The position numbers and the translations under genes are program-made. A stretch of 64,000 nt of DNA from Pedobacter sp. (GTDB lineage Bacteria; Bacteroidota; Bacteroidia; Sphingobacteriales; Sphingobacteriaceae): positions 124,001-188,000 of the forward strand of contig NZ_JAVHXT010000003.1 of the NCBI RefSeq assembly GCF_031119335.1, given 5' to 3'. A model generated the notes under the pieces. The model did not search any database. It was not told where the DNA came from and worked only from the letters and a program-made list of their open reading frames with translations. Shown piece by piece: positions 52,248 to 59,962 of this stretch; positions within the stretch are counted from its first letter, which is position 1, and every line of letters starts with the position of its first letter.

Positions 52248-52790
52248 ATGCCAAAAATGTACCCCACATTAACTACAGATAGATTGGTGTTAAATCAACC
52301 TTTACTAAGCGATGCTGATGATATTGTTGAGGCACTTCAAAATGAGATTTACTATCAAAACACAATCAATATCCCGAAACCTTATACCAAAGAAAGTGCA
52401 GTGTTTTGGATCAACCTAGCTTCAGAAAATTTTAAAAATGAGGATGGATTTATTTTCGCAATCAGAGCATCAGTAAATGGAAAAATTATTGGTGGCGTAG
52501 GTTTAGGCATTGACAAGAAATTTAATAAAGCAGAATTGGGTTATTGGCTGCATCAGAATTATTGGAACAGAGGTTTTGCTACAGAAGCTGTAAAATCCGT
52601 CATCAAATTCGGTTTTGAGGAAATAAAACTGAAAAGGATATTTGCTACGCATTTCGATGTTAATATTGCCTCGGGAAAAGTGATGAAAAATGCCGGGATG
52701 AAGGAAGAAGGAATACTTAAATGTCATACGAAAAAGGATGGGCAATATCAAGACCATGTTTTGTATGCGATTATTAATGAAAATTTATAA
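52248..52790 (+). CDS. GNAT N-acetyltransferase (RimJ/RimL-like)
   Basis: A 180-residue acetyltransferase of the GNAT superfamily, RimJ/L-like subgroup. Recognisable parts are TLTTDRLVLNQPLLSDADDI at the N-terminus, the acetyl-CoA region AELGYWLHQNYWNRGFATEA, and the C-terminal ASGKVMKNAGMKEEGILKC. It transfers an acetyl group to an amine, perhaps a protein N-terminus or a small molecule, but the acceptor is unknown. A MepB-like gene starts five bases after its stop. Confidence 0.9.
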   Translation: MPKMYPTLTTDRLVLNQPLLSDADDIVEALQNEIYYQNTINIPKPYTKESAVFWINLASENFKNEDGFIFAIRASVNGKIIGGVGLGIDKKFNKAELGYWLHQNYWNRGFATEAVKSVIKFGFEEIKLKRIFATHFDVNIASGKVMKNAGMKEEGILKCHTKKDGQYQDHVLYAIINENL

Positions 52791-52795
52791 CGAAG

Positions 52796-53275
52796 GTGTT
52801 TACTCCATTAGAAAACCTATTCCAAACATTTAATTTACATATTGCTAACGTCGAAAAAGATTTAGAATGTGAAGAATATTGTGGTTATAATTTCCAGCTG
52901 GGCACTGCAAATATCAAATTCAGAAAAGCTAAAATCACCCCTAAAAAGATAGGACTGTTTGTAACGCTTTGGAGAAGAAATTCGCGAGGCATTACCGAGC
53001 CTTTTCATATCGATGATGATTTCGATTTTTATATAATTTATACAGAAAATGATGAGCAACGAGGTTTGTTTCTTTTTCCGAAGTCAGCTTTGAGCGAAAA
53101 ACAAATCCTTACCAAAGGCAATAAAGAAGGAAAACGAGGCTTCAGAATTTATCCAAATTGGGATATTCCAGAAAATAAACAAGCTCAGAAAACACAAACT
53201 TGGCAAAAGGAGTTTTTTGTTGATTTGAACGATGACAGTGAGCTTGAAAAACTAAAATTAAAACTTCAGGTTTAA
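52796..53275 (+). CDS. MepB-family protein
   Basis: A 159-residue protein of the MepB family, recognised by CEEYCGYNFQLGTANIKFRKAK (read in parts), VTLWRRNSRGITEPFHIDDD and RGFRIYPNWDIPENKQAQKTQ. It must start at the GTG at 52796, because a stop at 52778 precedes it in frame and there is no internal Met. In Staphylococcus MepB is encoded with a multidrug pump, but its role there is unclear. Here it follows a GNAT gene by five bases, with which it is probably co-transcribed. Confidence 0.85.
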   Translation: MFTPLENLFQTFNLHIANVEKDLECEEYCGYNFQLGTANIKFRKAKITPKKIGLFVTLWRRNSRGITEPFHIDDDFDFYIIYTENDEQRGLFLFPKSALSEKQILTKGNKEGKRGFRIYPNWDIPENKQAQKTQTWQKEFFVDLNDDSELEKLKLKLQV

Positions 53276-53304
53276 CACATTTCGTTATTGCCGGTTAAAT
53301 TAAT

Positions 53305-53407
53305 CGTCATTGCGAGGTACGAAGCAATCTTACAACTCATAAAGTAGCAATTTGCTTTAAGATTGGTTTACTACGTAGCTGCTTCGCGGTCGTACCTCGC
53401 AATGACG
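53305..53407. repeat. CGTCATTGCGAGG palindromic repeat, copy 4, right arm interrupted
   Basis: The left arm at 53305-53330 is standard apart from one change (GAGGTACG). The right arm contains extra blocks (GTTTACTACGTAGCT and CGGTCG) splitting AGATTG, GCTTCG and ACCTCGCAATGACG. It ends ten bases from the TonB receptor stop. Confidence 0.7.
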
Positions 53408-53417
53408 AAAGATTAAA

Positions 53418-55274
53418 TTACAACCCAAACCTCAAATTAGCACCAAGCGCAAACCATCTTTTTGGCAATGGTACCGCAGCCACTTCAATGTACTCTTTAT
53501 CAAATAGGTTGGTTACTTCGGTATAAATGTTCCAATTAGCTTTACCATACATCAAACGGAAATCAGTAATTAAATAAGGGTTTTTGAGTTCTCTTTCAAT
53601 CCACCTATTGCCTAACGTTGCTTGCCAATTGCTATAGCGGTAATTCAATCTCATCAGCGCCTGGTGCTTCAAATTCTCTACCACATATTTAGAAGTAATG
53701 TTATTGGCGTAACTCATTTCTCCTGCATGTAAGTAATTATAGCTTAAATCATACTTTAAGGCACTTCTGCTGCTAAAATTCAGCTCCTGTCCTATTGTTA
53801 AGTTTACCCCTTGTATTTTGTTATTCCCAAAGTTTTGTGGTTGATACGGCACCGCAGTCGAGTTTCTCACCCAATCAATAAAATCGGAAATGTTACGGTA
53901 AAAATATCCTCCTTGAACATAGAAACTTTGAGCTTTATATTGAAGTGAAAACTCGTATTGCCAAGCATTTTCTGACACCAAATTAGGATTACCAATATTT
54001 CCCGGACGTTGGTTTAAATACAAATCGGTGAAAGATGGAATACGCTGACTAGAACCAATATTAAAAGCCAGTTTCCATTTTGGCGCAAATAGATAAGCAG
54101 CATCTAAGCCCGGAAAAGCTTGCCAACCGTACTGCGTATTGTAATTCACATAAGTACCGATATTTAAAAGTAAATTTTTCAAAGCTTCGGTTTTGTACTC
54201 GGCATAAGCACCATGGTTGTACCTCTGTCTGTCGCCAATGTTGGTGCTCTCAATATCTTCCGAACGACTTTCTAAACCAAAACCGAAATCACCTATGGTA
54301 GAATGTAGGGTGCTATTTAATTCTGCCGACCACACTTTGGTTTGATGTAGTGACCTAGCTCGTGTTAAATCGTTACGGAAGTAGCGGTAATCGTCCCAGT
54401 TGTAACGGGCACTCACTCTTGGGCGAAGACTGAAATTATTGCTCAGTTGATGAGAAGAACCCACGGCAAACAAAGCAGTCTCTACAATTTCGAAAGCTTC
54501 TTTATCGCCTGGAGCAGCATAATAACCACTCGCCCCAAATGCATTATCGATGTAGCCGCCCATTAAATTCAGTTTGTTTTTTTCATCAAAATCGATGTTC
54601 CCTTGATAGAAAAACTTATGGTCGTAAGTGCTGCTGTTGTAACGCTGGCCATTATAATCACTCACACCAAAGCCAAACAAATGCTGGCTGTTTTTACCAG
54701 CCATATTTAAAGCTAGTTGAGTAGAAGCGCCACGGTATTTTCCGCTGCCGTCACCTACTGCTTTAGCCTCAAAAGAAGAACCAGCTTGAACATTTACATC
54801 TATAGCAGACTGTTTACTAGTTTTGGTAACGATGTTAATGGCACCCGTTAAAGCATTAATACCATAAATACGAGCTGCTGGCCCTTTTAATACTTCAATA
54901 CGCTCAATAGCTGATAATGGCACTGGAATATTCATAGAATGATGCGCCGTTTGTACATCAGATATTTTTACGCCGTTCAATAAAATCAAAGTTTGCTCAA
55001 AACTTCCACCATCTATACTAATATCTGCTTGTGCGCCAAAAGGCCCACGCTGACGAACGTCTACACCCGCAATGAAACTCAAAACCTCATTAATTGATTT
55101 TACGGGCAATTGAGCAATCTGTTCTTTGGTAATTAGCTGGATATTTCTAGCCTGTTTACTAAAAGGTGTTTGCAATCTGTTTTCAGAAATGATGATTTCG
55201 TTAAGCTTGGTAGTGTCTTGCTGGGCAAAAGTTAATGCCGGGACGAATGTTAATGCGTATAAAAATTGTTTCAT
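53418..55274 (-). CDS. TonB-dependent receptor
   Basis: A 618-residue outer-membrane receptor. A signal peptide (MKQFLYALTFVPALTFAQQ) is followed by a short TonB-box-like region (DTTKLNEIIISENRL). The plug (about 40-150) contains NEVLSFIAGVDVRQRGPFGA, and then VLKGPAARIYG and ALTGAINIVTK. A beta-barrel follows and ends LPKRWFALGANLRFGL. The size is in the BtuB/vitamin-type range. It imports a scarce nutrient using TonB energy, but the ligand is unknown. It is divergent from a MocR-type regulator gene with 138 bases between, which hints at a link to a PLP-related or amino-acid-derived compound. Confidence 0.92.
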   Translation of the reverse strand: MKQFLYALTFVPALTFAQQDTTKLNEIIISENRLQTPFSKQARNIQLITKEQIAQLPVKSINEVLSFIAGVDVRQRGPFGAQADISIDGGSFEQTLILLNGVKISDVQTAHHSMNIPVPLSAIERIEVLKGPAARIYGINALTGAINIVTKTSKQSAIDVNVQAGSSFEAKAVGDGSGKYRGASTQLALNMAGKNSQHLFGFGVSDYNGQRYNSSTYDHKFFYQGNIDFDEKNKLNLMGGYIDNAFGASGYYAAPGDKEAFEIVETALFAVGSSHQLSNNFSLRPRVSARYNWDDYRYFRNDLTRARSLHQTKVWSAELNSTLHSTIGDFGFGLESRSEDIESTNIGDRQRYNHGAYAEYKTEALKNLLLNIGTYVNYNTQYGWQAFPGLDAAYLFAPKWKLAFNIGSSQRIPSFTDLYLNQRPGNIGNPNLVSENAWQYEFSLQYKAQSFYVQGGYFYRNISDFIDWVRNSTAVPYQPQNFGNNKIQGVNLTIGQELNFSSRSALKYDLSYNYLHAGEMSYANNITSKYVVENLKHQALMRLNYRYSNWQATLGNRWIERELKNPYLITDFRLMYGKANWNIYTEVTNLFDKEYIEVAAVPLPKRWFALGANLRFGL

Positions 55275-55394
55275 TGTGCTGTTGTTTAAATATTGGAAAG
55301 TTGTTTTTGCAAACTGCCAACACTTTGTGTTCTTCGTGTCTTTGTGGTTAAATTAAATTCTTCGCAAAACTCGTATCTTTCCGGAACATTCAAA

Positions 55395-55423
55395 TAGTCC
55401 AGTTTTAAGAATATGAGTAGTCC
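55395..55423 (+). promoter_or_regulatory. Possible MocR autoregulatory direct repeat
   Basis: TAGTCCAG (55395) and TAGTCCGG (55418) are direct repeats 23 bases apart, about two helical turns, on either side of the MocR start codon at 55413. MocR/GabR-type regulators often bind direct repeats, so this could be an operator. Part of the match lies inside coding sequence, so it is tentative. Confidence 0.3.
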
Positions 55424-56918
55424 GGTTGATATTCCCTTTTTAAGTTTCATTAGTTTAGATAGAAGTACAAAAACGCCTATCTATTTACAACTTACACAAC
55501 AGCTCATTAATGCCATACAACGAGGTTATTTGGTAGCAGGAACAAAGATGCCAGGCAGCAGAACTTTAAGCGAGTTACTTGGACTACATCGTAAAACGGT
55601 TATTGCCGCATACGAAGATTTGCATCAACAAGGTTGGGTAGCAATTCATCCCAATAAAGGTGCTTACGTAATGGATAATAAAACCAAAATTGCTGAACGA
55701 CCTTATGATGCATTGGTTTCTTTATCAAATTACCCAACACAAACTGGCTATACTTTTAAGCAATCGAACATCTTGGACAATCCATTTGAACAAACCAATT
55801 GTACCTATCAATTTAATGATGGCACTCCAGATATTCGTTTGACGCAAATGAGCTACCTAACCAGCTTATACAGTGCATCGATGAAAAGAAAAAGCACTGT
55901 CAAGAAAATCACTAGAAATAAAGAAGATAGTACCTATTTTAAAGAACAACTGAGTAATTACCTGAATATTTCTCGTGGTTTACACATCTCCAAAAACAAT
56001 TTGCTCATTACACGTAGCACAGAGATGAGTTTGTATATCATTTCGCAACTTTTAATTGAAGCAGGTGATGTAGTAATGGTTGGAGAACTAGGTTTTTTTA
56101 CTGCGAATATGACTTTCCTTAAAGCTGGCGCAAATGTTAAAACCTTGCCTGTAGATGAACAGGGAATTAACGTAGATGCTTTGGAAGATTTGTTAAAGAC
56201 TATCAAAATAAGGTTGGTTTACATTACGCCACACCACCACTACCCTACTACCGTAAGTTTAAATGCAAAGCGGAGGGTGCAACTTTTACAATTGGCACAA
56301 AAGCATGGTTTCATCATTATAGAAGACGATTACGATTACGATTTTCAGTATGATAAAAGCACGATTATGCCTTTAGCCAGTGCAGATACAAATGGAATGG
56401 TGATTTACGTAGGTTCGTTTGGAAAGTCCTTAGCACCGTCTTTCAGTGCCGGTTTTGTGGTGGCTCCACAGAATTTGATTTTAGAAATGCAAAAGTATCT
56501 CGGTATCATAGACCGCCAAGGAGATGTGGTGATGGAACAGGTTTTAGGTGAAATGATAGCGGAAGGCGATTTTCATAGACATTTGAAGAAATCTTTGAAA
56601 GTTTACCTAGAGCGCAGAAATTATTGCTGTAAATTATTGATTGAGCACTTTAGAGATGAAATATCTTTCGAGGTACCCAACGGTGGATTGGCCATTTGGT
56701 TAAAATGGAACAGGCCTATTTCTTTACTACAATTAGCTAAATCTTGCCAAAAACATGATTTGTTTATCCCCAAGAACATCCTTTATCAAAATAGAAAAAT
56801 TATGGCAATGCGATTAGGCTTTGGCCATTTAACTGTTGAGGAAATGGAAAGGAGTTTGGAGATAATGAGTGGTTGTTTAAACCCCTCTCTGCCTTCGGCA
56901 TCTCTCCCCAAAGGATAG
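55413..56918 (+). CDS. MocR/PdxR-type transcription factor (GntR-aminotransferase fusion)
   Basis: A 501-residue regulator with an N-terminal winged-helix GntR domain (KTPIYLQLTQQLINAIQRGY, SRTLSELLGLHRKTVIAAYE). A long linker leads to a class I aminotransferase-like domain (from about 130). The PLP-binding Lys338 lies in VGSFGKSLAPSFSAGF, and IIEDDYDYDFQYD precedes it. Such proteins use PLP as effector ligand and often control PLP synthesis, GABA use or transport. It is divergent from a TonB receptor, possibly its target. The last residues (CLNPSLPSASLPKG) are encoded by an invading palindromic repeat. Confidence 0.92.
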   Translation: MSSPVDIPFLSFISLDRSTKTPIYLQLTQQLINAIQRGYLVAGTKMPGSRTLSELLGLHRKTVIAAYEDLHQQGWVAIHPNKGAYVMDNKTKIAERPYDALVSLSNYPTQTGYTFKQSNILDNPFEQTNCTYQFNDGTPDIRLTQMSYLTSLYSASMKRKSTVKKITRNKEDSTYFKEQLSNYLNISRGLHISKNNLLITRSTEMSLYIISQLLIEAGDVVMVGELGFFTANMTFLKAGANVKTLPVDEQGINVDALEDLLKTIKIRLVYITPHHHYPTTVSLNAKRRVQLLQLAQKHGFIIIEDDYDYDFQYDKSTIMPLASADTNGMVIYVGSFGKSLAPSFSAGFVVAPQNLILEMQKYLGIIDRQGDVVMEQVLGEMIAEGDFHRHLKKSLKVYLERRNYCCKLLIEHFRDEISFEVPNGGLAIWLKWNRPISLLQLAKSCQKHDLFIPKNILYQNRKIMAMRLGFGHLTVEEMERSLEIMSGCLNPSLPSASLPKG

Positions 56919-57071
56919 AGAGAAATACTTAGGAACGGGCATACTAAATCCCACAGCCTTTCATATTATCTTTTCTCTCCCTCTCAGGGAGAACCGTAGT
57001 GAAACGAAGTTCATTGATACAAAAACAACTATGAAAACATCAATAGGTGGCCAAAGGGCAGAGAGGGTTTT
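56879..57071. repeat. Palindromic repeat ending the MocR gene
   Basis: AACCCCTCTCTGCC (from 56879) and GGCAGAGAGGGTTT (57057-57070) form the outer inverted ends. Inside are GGCATCTCTCCCCAAAGGATAG, read in parts, and TTCTCTCCCTCTCAGGGAGAA. A shorter relative is at 63410-63450. The element begins inside the MocR reading frame and supplies its stop codon. A second element (CGGGATAGCAGCGTATCCCG) lies at 57094-57155. The gap to 57260 contains no gene. Confidence 0.7.
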
Positions 57072-57260
57072 AACGTAGTAGCGCAAACTTTCGTTATTTA
57101 AACGGGATAGCAGCGTATCCCGATTTTTCATCGGGAGTAGCGGATAGCCCGACTAACATTGATAGCTGTAGTAAACTGCTTTTCTATTATTAAATCTAAA
57201 ACCCGAAACGTTTTTTTCTCTCCCGAAATAAAAGCATCTTTGCAGAAACAAAATTTTAAA

Positions 57261-58940
57261 ATGTCAGACGAAAAAATAATCTTTTCAATGGCTGGGGTAA
57301 GCAAAATTTACCCGCCACAAAAACAGGTTTTAAAAAATATATACCTATCGTTTTTTTACGGTGCCAAAATTGGCGTTGTAGGTTTAAACGGTTCGGGTAA
57401 ATCATCATTATTAAAAATTATTGCTGGTTTAGACAAGTCTATACAAGGCGAAGTAGTATTCTCTCCAGGCTATTCTGTGGGATATTTAGCTCAAGAACCA
57501 GAATTAGACCCAGAAAAAACGGTACGAGAGGTAGTTGAAGAAGGCGTTGCCGAAATTACTGCCATACTAAAAGAATACGAAGAAATTAATGAGGCTTTTG
57601 GTTTAGAGGAAAACTATTCTGATGCCGATAAGATGGATAAATTGATGGCTCGACAAGGTGAGTTGCAAGATAAAATTGATGCATCGAACGCATGGGAATT
57701 AGACAATAAGTTAGAGCGTGCAATGGATGCTTTGCGTTGCCCAGACCCAGATACAAAAATTGCGGTATTATCGGGTGGTGAGCGCCGCCGTGTGGCGATG
57801 TGCCGCTTGTTGTTGCAATCGCCAGATGTATTGTTGTTAGATGAGCCTACCAACCACTTGGATGCAGAGAGTATCGACTGGTTAGAACAGTTCTTACAAA
57901 ATTACGAAGGAACTGTAATTGCGGTTACCCACGATAGGTATTTCTTAGATAACGTTGCGGGCTGGATTTTGGAATTAGACCGTGGCGAAGGTATTCCTTG
58001 GAAGGGTAACTACTCATCATGGTTAGACCAAAAAGCGAAACGTTTAGCACAGGAAGATAAGACAGAAAGTAAACGTCAGAAAGCGTTAGAGCGTGAGTTG
58101 GAGTGGGTGCGTATGGCTCCTAAAGCTCGTCATGCGAAATCTAAAGCTCGTTTAAGCAACTACGACAAATTAGCTAGTGAAGACGGAAAAGAACGCGAAG
58201 AAAAGTTAGAATTGTTCATTCCTGCGGGACCTCGCTTGGGTAATGTGGTAATTGAAGCCAACAATATTTCAAAAGCCTACGATGGCAAATTGCTGTTCGA
58301 AAACTTGAGTTTCTCTTTACCTCCAGCGGGTATTGTGGGTATTATCGGGCCAAACGGTGCTGGTAAAACTACTTTATTCCGTTTAATTACTGGTCAGGAA
58401 CAAACAGATGCTGGTGATTTTAGAGTGGGTGAAACGGTGAAATTGGGGTACGTTGACCAAATGCACAACGATTTAAATCCTGATAAGACAGTTTACGAAA
58501 ACATTACCGATGGTTTAGACAATATGCTGTTGGGTAACAAGCAAGTAAATTCTAGGGCTTATGTTTCTAAATTTAACTTTAACGGTGCCGACCAACAAAA
58601 GAAAGTTGGCGTATTGTCTGGTGGTGAGCGTAACCGTGTGCACTTGGCAATTACCTTAAAAGAGGGTGCTAACGTTTTATTACTGGATGAGCCTACCAAC
58701 GATATCGACGTGAATACTTTGCGTGCTTTGGAAGAAGCTTTGGAGAACTTTGGAGGTTGTGCGGTAGTGATTAGTCACGATAGATGGTTCTTGGATCGTA
58801 TTTGTACGCATATTTTAGCATTCGAAGGCGATTCGCAAGTTTATTTCTTTGAAGGAAACTACTCTGATTACGAAGAAAACCGTAAAAAACGTTTAGGCGA
58901 TGTGTCTCCAAAAAGAATTAGGTATAAGAAATTAGGATAA
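57261..58940 (+). CDS. ettA: Energy-dependent translational throttle protein EttA (ABC-F)
   Basis: An ABC-F translation factor of 559 residues from the ATG at 57261. A longer frame from 57159 is unlikely, since a CATCTTTG promoter-like box lies at 57234-57241 inside it. The two ATPase cassettes have Walker A GLNGSGKSS at 41-49 and GPNGAGKTT in the second half, and signatures LSGGERRRVA and LSGGERNRVH. The EttA-type linker (PKARHAKSKARLSNYDKLAS) and C-terminal KRIRYKKL match the EttA group. It binds the ribosomal E site and couples translation to ATP/ADP ratio. Confidence 0.94.
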   Translation: MSDEKIIFSMAGVSKIYPPQKQVLKNIYLSFFYGAKIGVVGLNGSGKSSLLKIIAGLDKSIQGEVVFSPGYSVGYLAQEPELDPEKTVREVVEEGVAEITAILKEYEEINEAFGLEENYSDADKMDKLMARQGELQDKIDASNAWELDNKLERAMDALRCPDPDTKIAVLSGGERRRVAMCRLLLQSPDVLLLDEPTNHLDAESIDWLEQFLQNYEGTVIAVTHDRYFLDNVAGWILELDRGEGIPWKGNYSSWLDQKAKRLAQEDKTESKRQKALERELEWVRMAPKARHAKSKARLSNYDKLASEDGKEREEKLELFIPAGPRLGNVVIEANNISKAYDGKLLFENLSFSLPPAGIVGIIGPNGAGKTTLFRLITGQEQTDAGDFRVGETVKLGYVDQMHNDLNPDKTVYENITDGLDNMLLGNKQVNSRAYVSKFNFNGADQQKKVGVLSGGERNRVHLAITLKEGANVLLLDEPTNDIDVNTLRALEEALENFGGCAVVISHDRWFLDRICTHILAFEGDSQVYFFEGNYSDYEENRKKRLGDVSPKRIRYKKLG

Positions 58941-58973
58941 AGGGATTTTAGATTTTAGAATTACGATTTTAGA

Positions 58974-59042
58974 TTTTAACCACCTTAGACACCTTAGTAC
59001 ACGTAAGACTTAGGTTCTCTTAGGTGTCTAAGGTGGTTAAAA
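58974..59042. repeat. Perfect 21-bp inverted repeat after ettA
   Basis: The arms at 58974-58994 and 59022-59042 (TTTTAACCACCTTAGACACC) are perfect reverse complements around a 27-base centre. A half copy (CCACCTTAGACACCTAAG) occurs near 49272. Confidence 0.75.
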
Positions 59043-59063
59043 ATCGAACTTAGGATAATTTAA

Positions 59064-59096
59064 AAGATAGCCCCGACCTAAAATCGGGGCTATCTT
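59064..59096 (+). terminator. Terminator after ettA
   Basis: A 13-bp stem (AAGATAGCCCCGA at 59064-59076 with 59084-59096) is followed by ATTTT. It lies before the deacetylase gene. Confidence 0.75.
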
Positions 59097-59120
59097 ATTT
59101 TATACTTTAAGAAATTGAAA

Positions 59121-59903
59121 ATGAAGAAAGCATTATTACTTAGTTTGATGATTTGTTTCGGCTTTTTTGCTTTTGGGCAAAACACTTGGAACAATAAAAA
59201 AGCTGCAATTGTAATTACTTACGATGATGCAATTCCTCAGCACCTTAATAATGCAATTCCAGTACTTGATTCACTAAACTTAAAAGCAACCTTTTATTTA
59301 ACGGCTTATACCGCTAAAAACAATATATCGGCGTGGAAAAAGGTAGCATCAAACGGTCACGAGCTTGGAAATCATACTTTATATCATCCTTGTATTGGTG
59401 ATAAACCCGGAAGAGAATGGGTAAAAAAGGAATACAATCTCAATAACTACACAGTTGCACGTTTGCTTGACGAAATAAAGATGAGCAATGCTTTTTTAGA
59501 AGCTTTAGACGGCAAAAAAGAGCGAACATTCGCCTATCCTTGTGCAGATACCGTTGTCAATAACATTTCCTTTGTTAAGGATCTTAAAAAAGATTTCGTT
59601 GCGGCTCGTTTTGTTAAACACGAGATGAAACCTATTAACAAAGTCGATTTATTCGCCATAGATTGCTACGCTATAAACAAGCATACTTTTGCAGATATGA
59701 AAAAATGGGTGGATGAAGCGATCGAGACTAATTCACTTTTAGTCATTTTATTTCACGGCGTAGGTGGTGGCAATCCGATGGACGTCACATTGGAAGATCA
59801 TAGGAAAATATTAAACTACATTAAAAGTAAGGAGCAAGAAGCGTGGATTGCCCCTATGTTAGATGTTGCCAAATACATCAAACAGAACAATACGAAGAAT
59901 TGA
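59121..59903 (+). CDS. Secreted polysaccharide deacetylase
   Basis: A 260-residue NodB-homology deacetylase with a signal peptide (MKKALLLSLMICFGFFAFGQ). I chose the ATG at 59121, since a TTG two codons earlier adds nothing. The catalytic and metal residues are Asp35-Asp36 in VITYDDA and His85-x3-His89 in NHTLYHP, the NodB motif 1 and 2. RTFAYPCADT corresponds to motif 3 and ILFHGVGGG to the late His motif. It should remove N- or O-acetyl groups from a glycan in the periplasm or at the surface. It precedes a DUF1343 gene by 59 bases. Confidence 0.9.
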   Translation: MKKALLLSLMICFGFFAFGQNTWNNKKAAIVITYDDAIPQHLNNAIPVLDSLNLKATFYLTAYTAKNNISAWKKVASNGHELGNHTLYHPCIGDKPGREWVKKEYNLNNYTVARLLDEIKMSNAFLEALDGKKERTFAYPCADTVVNNISFVKDLKKDFVAARFVKHEMKPINKVDLFAIDCYAINKHTFADMKKWVDEAIETNSLLVILFHGVGGGNPMDVTLEDHRKILNYIKSKEQEAWIAPMLDVAKYIKQNNTKN

Positions 59904-59962
59904 TCTTCAAAATGTCCTATCTTTAAAATTGACATTCCGTTCTCAAACAATAATATATCAGT

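Noticed and set aside
55275..55412. Possible cobalamin riboswitch before the TonB receptor
   Set aside because: The 138-base space is too short and AT-rich, and it lacks the B12-box type consensus.
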